Shown here one piece after another: positions 34,939 through 43,475 of a stretch of DNA of 64,000 nt. Every line of letters begins with the position of its first letter. Position 1 is the stretch's first letter. The stretch lies in NCBI RefSeq assembly GCF_041893525.1, contig NZ_CP169068.1; one strand, written 5' to 3'. The notes beneath the pieces were generated by a model. It was not told the origin of the DNA. It did not search any database and saw nothing but the letters and a program-made list of their open reading frames with translations. This stretch comes from Phaeobacter bryozoorum. GTDB lineage: Bacteria > Pseudomonadota > Alphaproteobacteria > Rhodobacterales > Rhodobacteraceae. A program made the translations under genes and the position numbers.

Positions 34939-35964
34939 GTGACAACGGACAACAAGCGCCCGCTCACCCTTCGTGACGTATCCGAAGCCACCGGGGTTTC
35001 AGAAATGACCGTCAGTCGCGTGTTGCGGAACCGGGGCGATGTGTCGGAAAAAACCCGACAAAAAGTTCTGAGCGCCGCAAAGGAACTTGGCTACGTCCCG
35101 AACAAGATCGCCGGTGCGCTTGCCTCGAACCGGGTCAACCTGGTGGCCGTGATCATCCCGTCGCTGTCCAATATGGTCTTCCCAGAGGTGCTGACCGGCA
35201 TCAACTCAGTGCTGGAAAACACGGATCTACAGCCTGTGGTCGGCGTGACCGATTACCAGCCGGAGAAAGAGGAGAAGGTCCTCTATGAGATGCTGTCCTG
35301 GCGGCCTTCTGGCGTCATCATTGCCGGGTTGGAGCACACGGAGGCGGCGCGCGCCATGCTCAATGCCTCTGGTATTCCGGTGGTGGAAATCATGGATACC
35401 GATGGCAAGCCGGTGGATGCGATGGTGGGGATTTCCCATCGCCGCGCTGGACGTGAGATGGCCAAGGCCATACTGAAAGCCGGCTATCGCCACATCGGTT
35501 TCATGGGCACCAAGATGCCGCTGGACCATCGCGCCCGCAAACGGTTTGAAGGCTTCACCGAGGCGCTCGCCAAAGAAGGGGTCGAGATCGAAGACCGCGC
35601 CTTCTACTCCGGCGGTTCCGCCCTCGCAAAGGGCCGCGAGATGACGCAGGAGATGCTGGAACGCTCGCCTGAGTTGGATTTCCTTTATTATTCCAACGAC
35701 ATGATTGGCGCGGGTGGCATGCTCTACCTGATGGATCAGAAGATCGACATACCCGGTCAGATCGGTCTTGCCGGGTTCAACGGAGTGGAGCTGTTGCAGG
35801 GGCTGCCACGGCAGCTGGCCACGATGGACGCCTGCCGTCTGGAAATCGGACGCAAGGCGGCAGAGATCATCGCCGCGCAGTTGGATAACCCGGATCAGGA
35901 GATCGAAAAACACGTGACCCTGACCCCTACCATCACCTTCGGCGATACGCTCAAGCGGCGCTGA
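34939..35964 (+). CDS. LacI-family transcriptional regulator
   Basis: A 341-aa repressor with the N-terminal helix-turn-helix TLRDVSEATGVSEMTVSRVL and the hinge helix GYVPNKIAGALAS, followed by a periplasmic-binding-like ligand domain (VAVIIPSLSNMVFPEVL, GFMGTKMPLDHRARKRFEGF). It is most like GntR-type gluconate or sugar-acid regulators, but the ligand cannot be read. It starts at a GTG with GAGG upstream. A possible half-site, GCTAACGTAAC, lies at about 34902-34912. No obvious sugar operon adjoins it; its stop overlaps the next gene by 1 nt, so its targets are probably elsewhere. Confidence 0.85.
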   Translation: MTTDNKRPLTLRDVSEATGVSEMTVSRVLRNRGDVSEKTRQKVLSAAKELGYVPNKIAGALASNRVNLVAVIIPSLSNMVFPEVLTGINSVLENTDLQPVVGVTDYQPEKEEKVLYEMLSWRPSGVIIAGLEHTEAARAMLNASGIPVVEIMDTDGKPVDAMVGISHRRAGREMAKAILKAGYRHIGFMGTKMPLDHRARKRFEGFTEALAKEGVEIEDRAFYSGGSALAKGREMTQEMLERSPELDFLYYSNDMIGAGGMLYLMDQKIDIPGQIGLAGFNGVELLQGLPRQLATMDACRLEIGRKAAEIIAAQLDNPDQEIEKHVTLTPTITFGDTLKRR

Positions 35965-37190
35965 TGGCGGTTGCGCGGCTGGACAATCGGGCCGCCCGGC
36001 GCCTGTTCATGGATCGGCACGCCCTGCTGGAGCAACCCAGCGGGCCTGCCAAGGGTGATGCGCTGCTGGAACTGATCACCCGGCTTGGCTTTGTTCAGCT
36101 GGACAGCATCAACACGGTGGCCCGCGCCCATGACATGATCCTGTTCTCCCGCAGGCCCAGCTATCGCCCTGCGGCGCTGAAACGGCTCTATGAACAGGAA
36201 CGCCGCCTGTTCGAGCATTGGACCCATGACGCTGCCGTTCTGCCTTTGGAGTTCTACCCGCATTGGCACTTGCGGTTTCGGCGCGACGCAGAGGTTCTGC
36301 GCAAGAGATACCGCAACTGGCGCCGCGACGGCTATGAGGCGAAGTTCCAGCATGTTCTCGATCACATTCGCGACCACGGCGCAGTCAGTTCCTCCGACGT
36401 GGGCAAGGATGAAGCCAAGGGATCCGGCGGCTGGTGGGACTGGCATCCATCAAAAACCGCGCTGGAATACCTCTGGCGCTCCGGCGCGCTGGCCGTGGTC
36501 GGACGCAGTGGCTTTCAGAAACGCTACGACCTGAGCGAACGGGTTATCGACACCCGTCACCTCCCCGCCCAAGGGTCGCCCGACCCGGAGAAAACGCTGG
36601 ACTGGCTGTGCAATGCAGCGCTGGACCGGCTCGGCTTTGCCACCTCGGGTGAACTGGCTGCCTTCTGGGCGACGGCCTCACCGGCGGAATGCGCCGCATG
36701 GTGCAAACAGGCGCTGGCGGACGGGCAGATCGAACCTCTGGATATCACGCTTTCGGACGGGCGCAGCCGCCGTGTCTTTGCCCGCCCCGGCGCCGTCGGG
36801 CAGGCCGCCGCCCTGCCGCCACCACCGGGCCGAATGCGCCTCCTCAGCCCGTTTGATCCTGCCCTGCGCGACCGCAAACGCGCGGAAGGGCTGTTTGGGT
36901 TTCACTACCGGATCGAGGTGTTCACCCCTGCCGAGAAACGACGCTACGGCTACTACGTCTTTCCGCTGATGGAGGGGGACCGTCTGGTCGGCCGCATCGA
37001 CATGAAGGCACACCGGCAGGCGGGTGATCTGGCGGGCTGTCTACATATCACCGCGCTCTGGCCCGAACTGGGCATCAAATGGTCTCCGGCACGGCAGAAC
37101 CGGTTGGAGGCCGAACTGGAACGAATTCGCCGGTTCACAGAGATGGAGCGGGTGACATTTGCGGATGGCTGGCAACGCGATCCGCTATGA
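35964..37190 (+). CDS. YcaQ-type winged-helix DNA glycosylase (crosslink repair family)
   Basis: A 408-aa protein of the YcaQ/DUF1006 family, whose E. coli member unhooks DNA interstrand crosslinks. Family blocks: GFVQLDSINTVARAHDMILFSR, a QxD-like active region in that stretch, LFEHWTHDAAVLP, and the C-terminal LSPFDPALRDRKRAEGLFGF, YYVFPLMEGDRLVGRIDMKA. The start codon overlaps the LacI gene (TGATG). A role in DNA repair is inferred from the family. Confidence 0.85.
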   Translation: MAVARLDNRAARRLFMDRHALLEQPSGPAKGDALLELITRLGFVQLDSINTVARAHDMILFSRRPSYRPAALKRLYEQERRLFEHWTHDAAVLPLEFYPHWHLRFRRDAEVLRKRYRNWRRDGYEAKFQHVLDHIRDHGAVSSSDVGKDEAKGSGGWWDWHPSKTALEYLWRSGALAVVGRSGFQKRYDLSERVIDTRHLPAQGSPDPEKTLDWLCNAALDRLGFATSGELAAFWATASPAECAAWCKQALADGQIEPLDITLSDGRSRRVFARPGAVGQAAALPPPPGRMRLLSPFDPALRDRKRAEGLFGFHYRIEVFTPAEKRRYGYYVFPLMEGDRLVGRIDMKAHRQAGDLAGCLHITALWPELGIKWSPARQNRLEAELERIRRFTEMERVTFADGWQRDPL

Positions 37191-37220
37191 GTTGAACTCT
37201 AACACGGGGAAAAACGCGCC

Positions 37221-37661
37221 CTAGGCGAGGTCGGGGCGCAGCAACGGCTCAATCACCGCACGGTAATCTGCGGGCGCGGGCCGGGCGCTGAAATCGCTCG
37301 GCTCGATAAAGACGCAGACGAATTTGCCCTCAAAACACAAAACACCGTCCTGCCGCGCTTCCACCCGGAAGGTCACGGATTTCTGCCCCAGCGCAACCGG
37401 CCAGACAGCACAGGCCAACCTGTGGCGCGGCGTGACGGGAGAGCGGAAATCAATGCTCATATGCACAAAGGGCGTGCCAGTACCGCGATCCAGTTCCATC
37501 TGATACCAGCCGTCACCATCCAGCTGCTGCTCCCACCAGGCATCAATCGCCTGCAACGCAAACCCCGGCAGATGACCGGTATAGGCAATGCGCGCCGGGT
37601 CACAATCACCCCAACCGACGCGGATTTCATGCACAAAGTCAGGGGTCTGGCTGTCGGTCAT
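37221..37661 (-). CDS. Acyl-CoA thioesterase (hotdog fold, 4HBT-like)
   Basis: A 146-aa single-hotdog-domain protein. The sequence VGWGDCDPARIAYTGHLPGF has the catalytic Asp of the 4-hydroxybenzoyl-CoA thioesterase type, and VHMSIDFRSPV follows. It probably hydrolyses an acyl- or aroyl-CoA; the substrate is unknown. It sits upstream of the convergently arranged TRAP genes but is separated from dctM-like by about 90 nt on the same strand. Confidence 0.8.
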   Translation of the reverse strand: MTDSQTPDFVHEIRVGWGDCDPARIAYTGHLPGFALQAIDAWWEQQLDGDGWYQMELDRGTGTPFVHMSIDFRSPVTPRHRLACAVWPVALGQKSVTFRVEARQDGVLCFEGKFVCVFIEPSDFSARPAPADYRAVIEPLLRPDLA

Positions 37662-37750
37662 TCTGGGCCTCGGCTCTGGGGTGTCACGGTGTTCACAATG
37701 GGAACGGCCACCCGCCGGGACGGATGGCCACCTTGCAGGATCATCAACTT

Positions 37751-39256
37751 TCAGCGCATCAACATCAACGGCAACAGCGTGATGATTGGAAAGGCCACCA
37801 ATATCACAACCCGGATCAGGTCAGAGGCGACAAAGAACATCACCGCCTTATAGGTGTCGACCATCCGGGTGGTGCGATCCATCGCGTTGATGACGAACAG
37901 GTTCATGCCCACCGGCGGGGTGATCAGGCCAACCTCGACCACGATCAGAACCAGAATGCCAAACCAGATGGCGACATATTCTGTCTCCAGCCGGTTCGCC
38001 ATGCCCTTGGTCACACGAATGCCCAGCTCCTTCATCTGGTCGCGGGTCAGTTCGGTGCCTGTGGCAATCGCCTCCTGGATCGAGGCGAGCATTTCAGCCC
38101 CCATCCCCTGTGGCACGCCAGCCCTCAGCACCTCCATCGCCGCATCAGCCTGCATCGCGGGCAGATTCACCAGACCAAAATCCATCGCGGAAATAACCGG
38201 GTAAAAGATCGGGATAGTCAGAAGGATCATCGACAGGCTGTCCATCAGGCAACCAAAGACCAGATAGAAGGCGAGGATCAGCATCAGCACCACCCAGGGG
38301 CTGAGACCTTGGGAGACCACGAAATCAGCCAGCTCCTGCGGGACTTTGGTCAGGGCCAGAAACCCGTTGTAGAACCCCGCACCCAGCACGATGAAAAAGA
38401 TCATCGCGGTCGAGCGCGCCGTCACCATGAAACTATCGGTCAGGGTCTCACGGTTGAGCCCACCGTTCAGCCAGGCAATCAGCCCGGTCCCCAAGGCACC
38501 AACCGCAGCGCCTTCGGTCGGCGTGAACCAGCCCAGATAAATCCCGCCCACGACCAGTCCAAAAACCAGAAGAACCGGCCAGACGTGGAACAGCGCCGCA
38601 AACCGCTCGCCCCAGGGAACCGGGGGGCGCGTCCCCGCGCTGCCGGGGAAAACCCGAACATAGACAGAAATCGCAATCACATAACCAATGGCGGCCAGAA
38701 TACCGGGGATGAAGGCGGCAAGAAACAGCTTTGCGATGTTCTGCTCTGTCAGGATGGCATAGATCACCAGCACCACAGAGGGCGGGATCAGAATGCCAAG
38801 CGTACCGCCTGCCGCCAGCGTCGCCGTGGAGAAGCCCCCAGCATAGCCATAGTTGCGCAGCTCAGGCAGCGCGACACGTCCCATGGTTGCCGCCGTGGCC
38901 AGCGAGGAGCCACAGATCGCGCCAAAGCCCGCACAGGCCCCGATCGCTGCCATGGCAACACCGCCCTTCCTATGCCCCAGGAAGCCTTCAGCCGCCTTGA
39001 ACAAAGCCGTGGACATGCCACCCAGCGTCGCAAAATGGCCCATCAAGAGGAACATCGGCACGATGGTCAGCGAATATGAGGAGAAGGTGGAATAGGTCTC
39101 GCTCTTCATCCGGCCAAAGGCCACCTGAGTGCCATCTGTCACGATGATCAGCCCGACCAGCCCAACCAGAAACATCGAAAGGCCAATCGGAACCCGCAGG
39201 AAAATCAGCATCATCAGGACGGGAAATGAGGCAATCCCGATTTCAAGCGCAGTCAC
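37751..39256 (-). CDS. TRAP transporter large permease subunit (DctM type)
   Basis: A 501-aa membrane protein with at least twelve hydrophobic segments. It begins FPVLMMLIFLRVPIGLSMF and contains GGMLTP-like family context (SSLATAATMGRVALPE, LIPPSVVLVIYAILTEQNIAKLF) and the C-terminal LITPPVGMNLFVINAM. It couples solute import to a cation gradient with the small subunit and binding protein. At 501 aa it is longer than many DctM proteins (about 430); a polar insert lies around residues 370-430. It overlaps the small-subunit gene by 4 nt. Confidence 0.92.
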   Translation of the reverse strand: MTALEIGIASFPVLMMLIFLRVPIGLSMFLVGLVGLIIVTDGTQVAFGRMKSETYSTFSSYSLTIVPMFLLMGHFATLGGMSTALFKAAEGFLGHRKGGVAMAAIGACAGFGAICGSSLATAATMGRVALPELRNYGYAGGFSTATLAAGGTLGILIPPSVVLVIYAILTEQNIAKLFLAAFIPGILAAIGYVIAISVYVRVFPGSAGTRPPVPWGERFAALFHVWPVLLVFGLVVGGIYLGWFTPTEGAAVGALGTGLIAWLNGGLNRETLTDSFMVTARSTAMIFFIVLGAGFYNGFLALTKVPQELADFVVSQGLSPWVVLMLILAFYLVFGCLMDSLSMILLTIPIFYPVISAMDFGLVNLPAMQADAAMEVLRAGVPQGMGAEMLASIQEAIATGTELTRDQMKELGIRVTKGMANRLETEYVAIWFGILVLIVVEVGLITPPVGMNLFVINAMDRTTRMVDTYKAVMFFVASDLIRVVILVAFPIITLLPLMLMR

Positions 39257-39837
39257 TGTTCGCCCTCCACGCCGTCCCAGACAAGGATGCGGCCAGTCAT
39301 GAATTCAATCGTACGGACGGCGGCCATATAGAGGCCCACCAAGGCGGCCACGCTGGCCGCGACCAGACTGGCGGCATAGGCCCACCAGACCGGAAACTCG
39401 AGCAGAAAGGAGGTCTCACCATTCTCGAACTTGCTCAGCATCCCCGCGCCAAGCCGCACCGCAATCAGCACCAGCACAGCCGCAAAGACGATCTCAGTCG
39501 CCATCCGCAGGAACCGTTTGGCCCCCCGCGGGAAACTGTTGGTGACAATATCCACCGACGCATGGCCCGCCGTGATCTGGCACAGTGGCAAAAAGGCAAA
39601 GATCGCAAAGGCGACGCCTGCCTCGACAATTTCGAAATCACCATTGATCGGCCCGACACCGATGGCGATCAGCCACTCGGCCAGATCCGGCGCGATGCTC
39701 TGCATCAGGGCGCCATGCAGCCCCCCGTTCAGCAACCGCCCGGCAATCGACAGACAGGTCAGCAGGATCAGAAGCGATAAGACAATACCGCCCGCCATGG
39801 CCATTGTTCTGGCCAGTCCCATCATCAGCTTGTGCAT
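39253..39837 (-). CDS. TRAP transporter small permease subunit (DctQ type)
   Basis: A 194-aa protein with four transmembrane segments, typical of DctQ subunits (ILLTCLSIAGRLL near the N-terminus, PLCQITAGHASVDIVT in the middle). It binds the large subunit encoded directly downstream with a 4-nt overlap. Confidence 0.9.
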   Translation of the reverse strand: MHKLMMGLARTMAMAGGIVLSLLILLTCLSIAGRLLNGGLHGALMQSIAPDLAEWLIAIGVGPINGDFEIVEAGVAFAIFAFLPLCQITAGHASVDIVTNSFPRGAKRFLRMATEIVFAAVLVLIAVRLGAGMLSKFENGETSFLLEFPVWWAYAASLVAASVAALVGLYMAAVRTIEFMTGRILVWDGVEGEQ

Positions 39838-39909
39838 GGAAAGCCTACCCTTTCAGGTGGGGTGGACCTGCGACAGATGCAGGCACAGGTCCACCAGTCT
39901 TGCGCTCAG

Positions 39910-40953
39910 TTAGTTATGCTGAGCGGTGTATTTGTCGATCAGATAGGTCGCCTGCTCCAGCAGCGCGTCGCCATCAATGCCTTTTGCCTTCATGTCGTCG
40001 AGCCACTGCTGGTAGATCGGCTTCGCGGCTTCGCGCCAGATCGCGGTCTGCTCTTCATCCAGCGTGATGACATTGTTGCCCTCATCCAGTGCGAACTCCC
40101 GCGCCGGATCATCGGCATCAGCCATGGTGCCACCGGCAAAGACCGAGAACTCCAGACCGGAGTTCTCATCCACGGCCTTTTTCAGATCATCGGGCAGGCT
40201 CTCATATTTCTCTTTGTTCATCGCCAAAACAAAGGTCAGCGTATAGAGCGCGCGGCCGGTGAATTCCGTGTGGTTCTCGACCAGCTCCGGCACCTTCAGA
40301 GCGGTGGTGACTTCCCACGGAATGGTGGTGCCGTCGATCACGCCCTTGGACAGGGCTTCCGGGATAGCCGGAACCGGCATACCCACCGGGGTTGCGCCCA
40401 GTTCCGTCAGCAGCGCGTTCACCGAACGGCCACCGCCGCGGATCTTCATCCCACGCAGATCATCCGGTTGTTCCACCGGATCCGTGGTATGGATGATGCC
40501 GGGGCCGTGAACCCAGGTGCCAAGGATCTTCACGTCCTTGAATTCACCATCCTTCATATGCTCCTCGAACATTTCCCAATAGGCGTGCGATGCCGCACGC
40601 GCATTGGTCATCATGAACGGCAGTTCGAACACTTCGGTCGAAGGGTAGCGGCCGGGGGTATAGCCCACAACGGTCCAGACGATATCTGCCACGCCATCAA
40701 TGGCCTGATCCATCAGTTCTGGTGGCTTGCCACCCAGCTGCATGGACGGATAGCGGTCGATCTTGATACGCCCCTGCGAAGACGCCTCGACCTTGTCGGC
40801 CCAGACATCCAGAATCAGCTTGGGCACATTTGCCTGCGCCGGCAGGAACTGGTGCAGCTTCAGCGTCACCTCCTGCGCCATCGCCGAGGTCGCGCCCATC
40901 ACCATGAGTGCAACGGCCCCTGCCGCGCCAAGTAGTTGTCTCCGAGTGGTCAT
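39910..40953 (-). CDS. TRAP transporter solute-binding protein (DctP family)
   Basis: A 347-aa periplasmic protein. The start at 40953 follows GGAGGAAAC and gives a twin-Arg-like signal MTTRRQLLGAAGAVALMVM ending SAMAQE. The mature protein has VTLKLHQFLPAQANVP, DRYPSMQLGGKPPELMDQ and the ligand-carboxylate region LRGMKIRGGGRSVNALLTEL, whose Arg would bind an organic acid. First gene of the three-gene TRAP operon; the substrate is probably a carboxylate, not identifiable by eye. Confidence 0.92.
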   Translation of the reverse strand: MTTRRQLLGAAGAVALMVMGATSAMAQEVTLKLHQFLPAQANVPKLILDVWADKVEASSQGRIKIDRYPSMQLGGKPPELMDQAIDGVADIVWTVVGYTPGRYPSTEVFELPFMMTNARAASHAYWEMFEEHMKDGEFKDVKILGTWVHGPGIIHTTDPVEQPDDLRGMKIRGGGRSVNALLTELGATPVGMPVPAIPEALSKGVIDGTTIPWEVTTALKVPELVENHTEFTGRALYTLTFVLAMNKEKYESLPDDLKKAVDENSGLEFSVFAGGTMADADDPAREFALDEGNNVITLDEEQTAIWREAAKPIYQQWLDDMKAKGIDGDALLEQATYLIDKYTAQHN

Positions 40954-41281
40954 ATGTTTCCTCCCTCTGACCTTATGTCTTTTCGTAACTATCGCGATCA
41001 GATGCCCCTGATGCAACAAACCCAACGCACAGCCTATCCAGCCATCCAGCCGTAAACGCCCCCTGACACCCTCAGCTATTAGGTGCATTTGTAACCATCA
41101 ACAGATGATTATGTATCTGCACTGCATGATTTCGCGAAAATGCTTCAGCCTGCCGGATCGATGAAACAAAAATACGTTACAGAAATCTTCAAACAAGAAG
41201 TATTCAAGTTACACAAATCACGGCATGGTTGCATCTGATCGCTAAATTCGCCGCGCTGATCACATGACGCGCTATATTCGC
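40954..41281. other. AT-rich gene-free stretch upstream of the TRAP operon
   Basis: About 330 nt without a credible gene, markedly AT-rich from 41090 to 41270. It should hold the promoter of the TRAP operon. No perfect operator palindrome was seen. Confidence 0.4.
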
Positions 41282-41972
41282 CTATCGCAGCGACAGCCGC
41301 ACAGATGTCAGCCCATCAATACCGCCTTCGATATGATCCCCTGCGACAACAGGACCAACCCCCGCCGGCGTGCCCGTCATCACCAGATCCCCCGGCCGCA
41401 TATGATAATACCCAGAAAGATGGCATAGAATCTCCTCGACCGACCAGATCAGCTCCGCGAGAGAGGCGTCCTGACGGATCTCTCCGTTCACCCGCAACCA
41501 GAATTCGCTGCGTCTGAGGCTCCCCCCATTCCGATGCCGCACGCAGCGGCGCAAAGACACTGCCGCCCTCCAGATCCTTGCCCAGGCTCCAGGGGCGCTG
41601 CTTCTGGCGTTCGCGCAATTGCAGATCCCGGCGCGTCATGTCCAGCGCGCAGCCATATCCCCAGATCGCCGCCCGCGCCTCTGCGGCCGTCGCATCCCTG
41701 AGCGGCGCTGCAATCGCGACGACCAGTTCCATTTCGTGGTGAAAATTCTCCGTCCCCTGCGGATAGGGCAGCTCCGCGCCACTCAATACCGCGTGGCAGG
41801 CCGACTTGGTGAAATAGAACGGCTGCTCCCGGTCGACCTCCACCCCCATCTCCGCAGCATGGGCCGCGTAATTTCGCCCGACACAGAAAATGCGGCCAAC
41901 CGGCCAGACCTCCTCGCGCCCCTCCAGCGGAATGGCAGGCACCGGCGGCAGATCGAACAACGGCTTAGACAT
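41282..41972 (-). pseudogene. Fumarylacetoacetate hydrolase-family protein, interrupted by a one-base frameshift
   Basis: The 5' part (from ATG 41972) encodes a normal FAH-family N-terminus: GRIFCVGRNYAAHAAEMG, FYFTKSACHAVL, FHHEMELVVAI with the metal-binding Glu pair, and GYGCALDMTRRDLQ. After EPQTQRI the frame changes near 41501 (an extra base in ATTCTGG), and the correct sequence WLRVNGEIRQDASLAELIWS through DLVMTGTPAGVGPV continues in another frame to TAG at 41282. Restoring the frame would give about 229 residues, normal for the family. The product would open an acylpyruvate or similar beta-diketone. Either a recent pseudogene or a base error. Confidence 0.8.
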
Positions 41973-42196
41973 GGTAGAGACCCTTCGGATTGGGGGAAAT
42001 CGAACCGGCCAGACCCTCGCGATTCCCGCAGGTCACCACCGGCCACCAAACTCAGATGCCGCACCCTAGCAACCTCACCATAACAGCGCGACCCCCAACC
42101 GGATGATCCACCCGCCCGATCGCGGGACGCAGCTTACCGGCAATCGAGTCATCGCCCGGACCACCTCGTGAGCACCAGCACAACGGCAATTGTCGC

Positions 42197-42250
42197 TTGA
42201 CACTCAAACCAGCCACCTATTAGTTCATATGCAGAACGAACTAATAGGTG
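42197..42250 (+). promoter_or_regulatory. Promoter and perfect inverted-repeat operator of the ROK regulator
   Basis: CACCTATTAGTTC at 42214-42226 and GAACTAATAGGTG at 42238-42250 are perfect 13-bp inverted arms with an 11-bp spacer. TTGACA at 42197-42202 is a likely -35 box and the left arm covers the -10 region (TATTAG). The right arm covers the ribosome binding site AGGTG, 5 nt before the ATG. Binding would block transcription; autoregulation by the ROK protein is inference. Confidence 0.75.
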
Positions 42251-42254
42251 ATGT

Positions 42255-43475
42255 ATGGAATCGACCCAGCAAACCTCATTTTCCAGGCAGGTGGCGCTGT
42301 ACTCGGTCATGCAGGACATCATCCATTGCGGTCCGATCTCTCGCGCCTCAATCTCCAAGCAGACCGGATTGTCGAAGCAGACAGTTTCCGAGTTAGTTCG
42401 TATCCTTGAAGGCGAAGGCTGGATTCGCGAGACGGGCCGGACCTCTGGTCATGTCGGCCGCACGGCGACCACCTATGAACTGATACCGGAAAGCGCCTTT
42501 ATGGCGGCGGTCGATCTTGGCGGCACCAAGGTGCGCGTCGCGATCGTCGATCTCGCTGGTACTATTGTCGCCGAGGTCGTAGCCCCCACTCATCCAGATG
42601 GCGGGCGTCATGTGGCCGATCAAATAGGAGACCTGGTCAGCCGCGCCATCGGCGAGGGAAATGTGGCCGCCAACACTGTCAGACAGACAGTGGTCGGCTG
42701 CCCCGGTGTGCCGGACGTCCTATCCGGAAAGGTGAACTTCGCCCCCAATATTGCCGGAATCGATCAGATCGATTTTCGGACCGCGGTATCAGAGGCAACG
42801 GGCACAAAGACGCTGCTTGAGAACGACGTTAACCTCGCAGTACTCGGCGAACACTGGCTTGGCGCAGGCCATGGCATCGACAACGTTGCCCTGATCGCGT
42901 TCGGGACCGGGGTTGGCGCAGGGCTGATCGTAAACGGAGCGCTTGTAAGAGGCGCATCAGGAGCCGCCGGGGAACTTGGCTATCTACCGTTCGGCGCTGA
43001 TCCTTTCGAGGAAGAATCCCTGCGGGTCGGGGCGTTCGAACGAGTGTCGGCCACGCATGGCATTCGCGCGGCATATCTCGCCACGACTGGTAAAGATGTC
43101 GACGTACCGGCGATATTTGATGCCGCCGCGTCTGGCGAGGTCGCGGCTCGGGAAGTCCTCGATAAAGTCGCAACTCAAATGGCGCGGGCAGTTGCGGCAA
43201 TTGGCGCCGTGGTGGCGCCCGAGGTGGTCATCCTCGGCGGAGCAATTGGGTCCCGTCCCGAAATCCTGACCGCGACCAGCGATGAGCTGAAGCGCTGCTT
43301 TCCCTTCCCGATCAGGATCGAACCTGCCCAACTCGGCCATCACGCCGCGCTGAGCGGAGCCGTCGCTGTTGGACTGACCGAATTGCATACCGAGTTGTTC
43401 GCCAAATCTGCGCCCGGCGCGGTCATTACCCTGCCGACCCCGAAACAGGGCAAACTTGCGGGTTCCGCAGAATGA
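42255..43475 (+). CDS. ROK-family transcriptional repressor
   Basis: A 406-aa regulator. An N-terminal winged helix (ISRASISKQTGLSKQTVSELVRIL) is followed by a sugar-kinase-like ROK domain with DLGGTKVRVAIVDLAG and the signature LIAFGTGVGAGLIVNGALVRG. The usual zinc motif CxCGxxGCxE is missing: the equivalent stretch reads GELGYLPFGADPFEEES with no Cys. It therefore is a regulator rather than a kinase, with an altered hinge of the ligand domain. It heads the operon 42.3-48.8 kb and its stop overlaps the M20 gene by 4 nt. Confidence 0.9.
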   Translation: MESTQQTSFSRQVALYSVMQDIIHCGPISRASISKQTGLSKQTVSELVRILEGEGWIRETGRTSGHVGRTATTYELIPESAFMAAVDLGGTKVRVAIVDLAGTIVAEVVAPTHPDGGRHVADQIGDLVSRAIGEGNVAANTVRQTVVGCPGVPDVLSGKVNFAPNIAGIDQIDFRTAVSEATGTKTLLENDVNLAVLGEHWLGAGHGIDNVALIAFGTGVGAGLIVNGALVRGASGAAGELGYLPFGADPFEEESLRVGAFERVSATHGIRAAYLATTGKDVDVPAIFDAAASGEVAAREVLDKVATQMARAVAAIGAVVAPEVVILGGAIGSRPEILTATSDELKRCFPFPIRIEPAQLGHHAALSGAVAVGLTELHTELFAKSAPGAVITLPTPKQGKLAGSAE

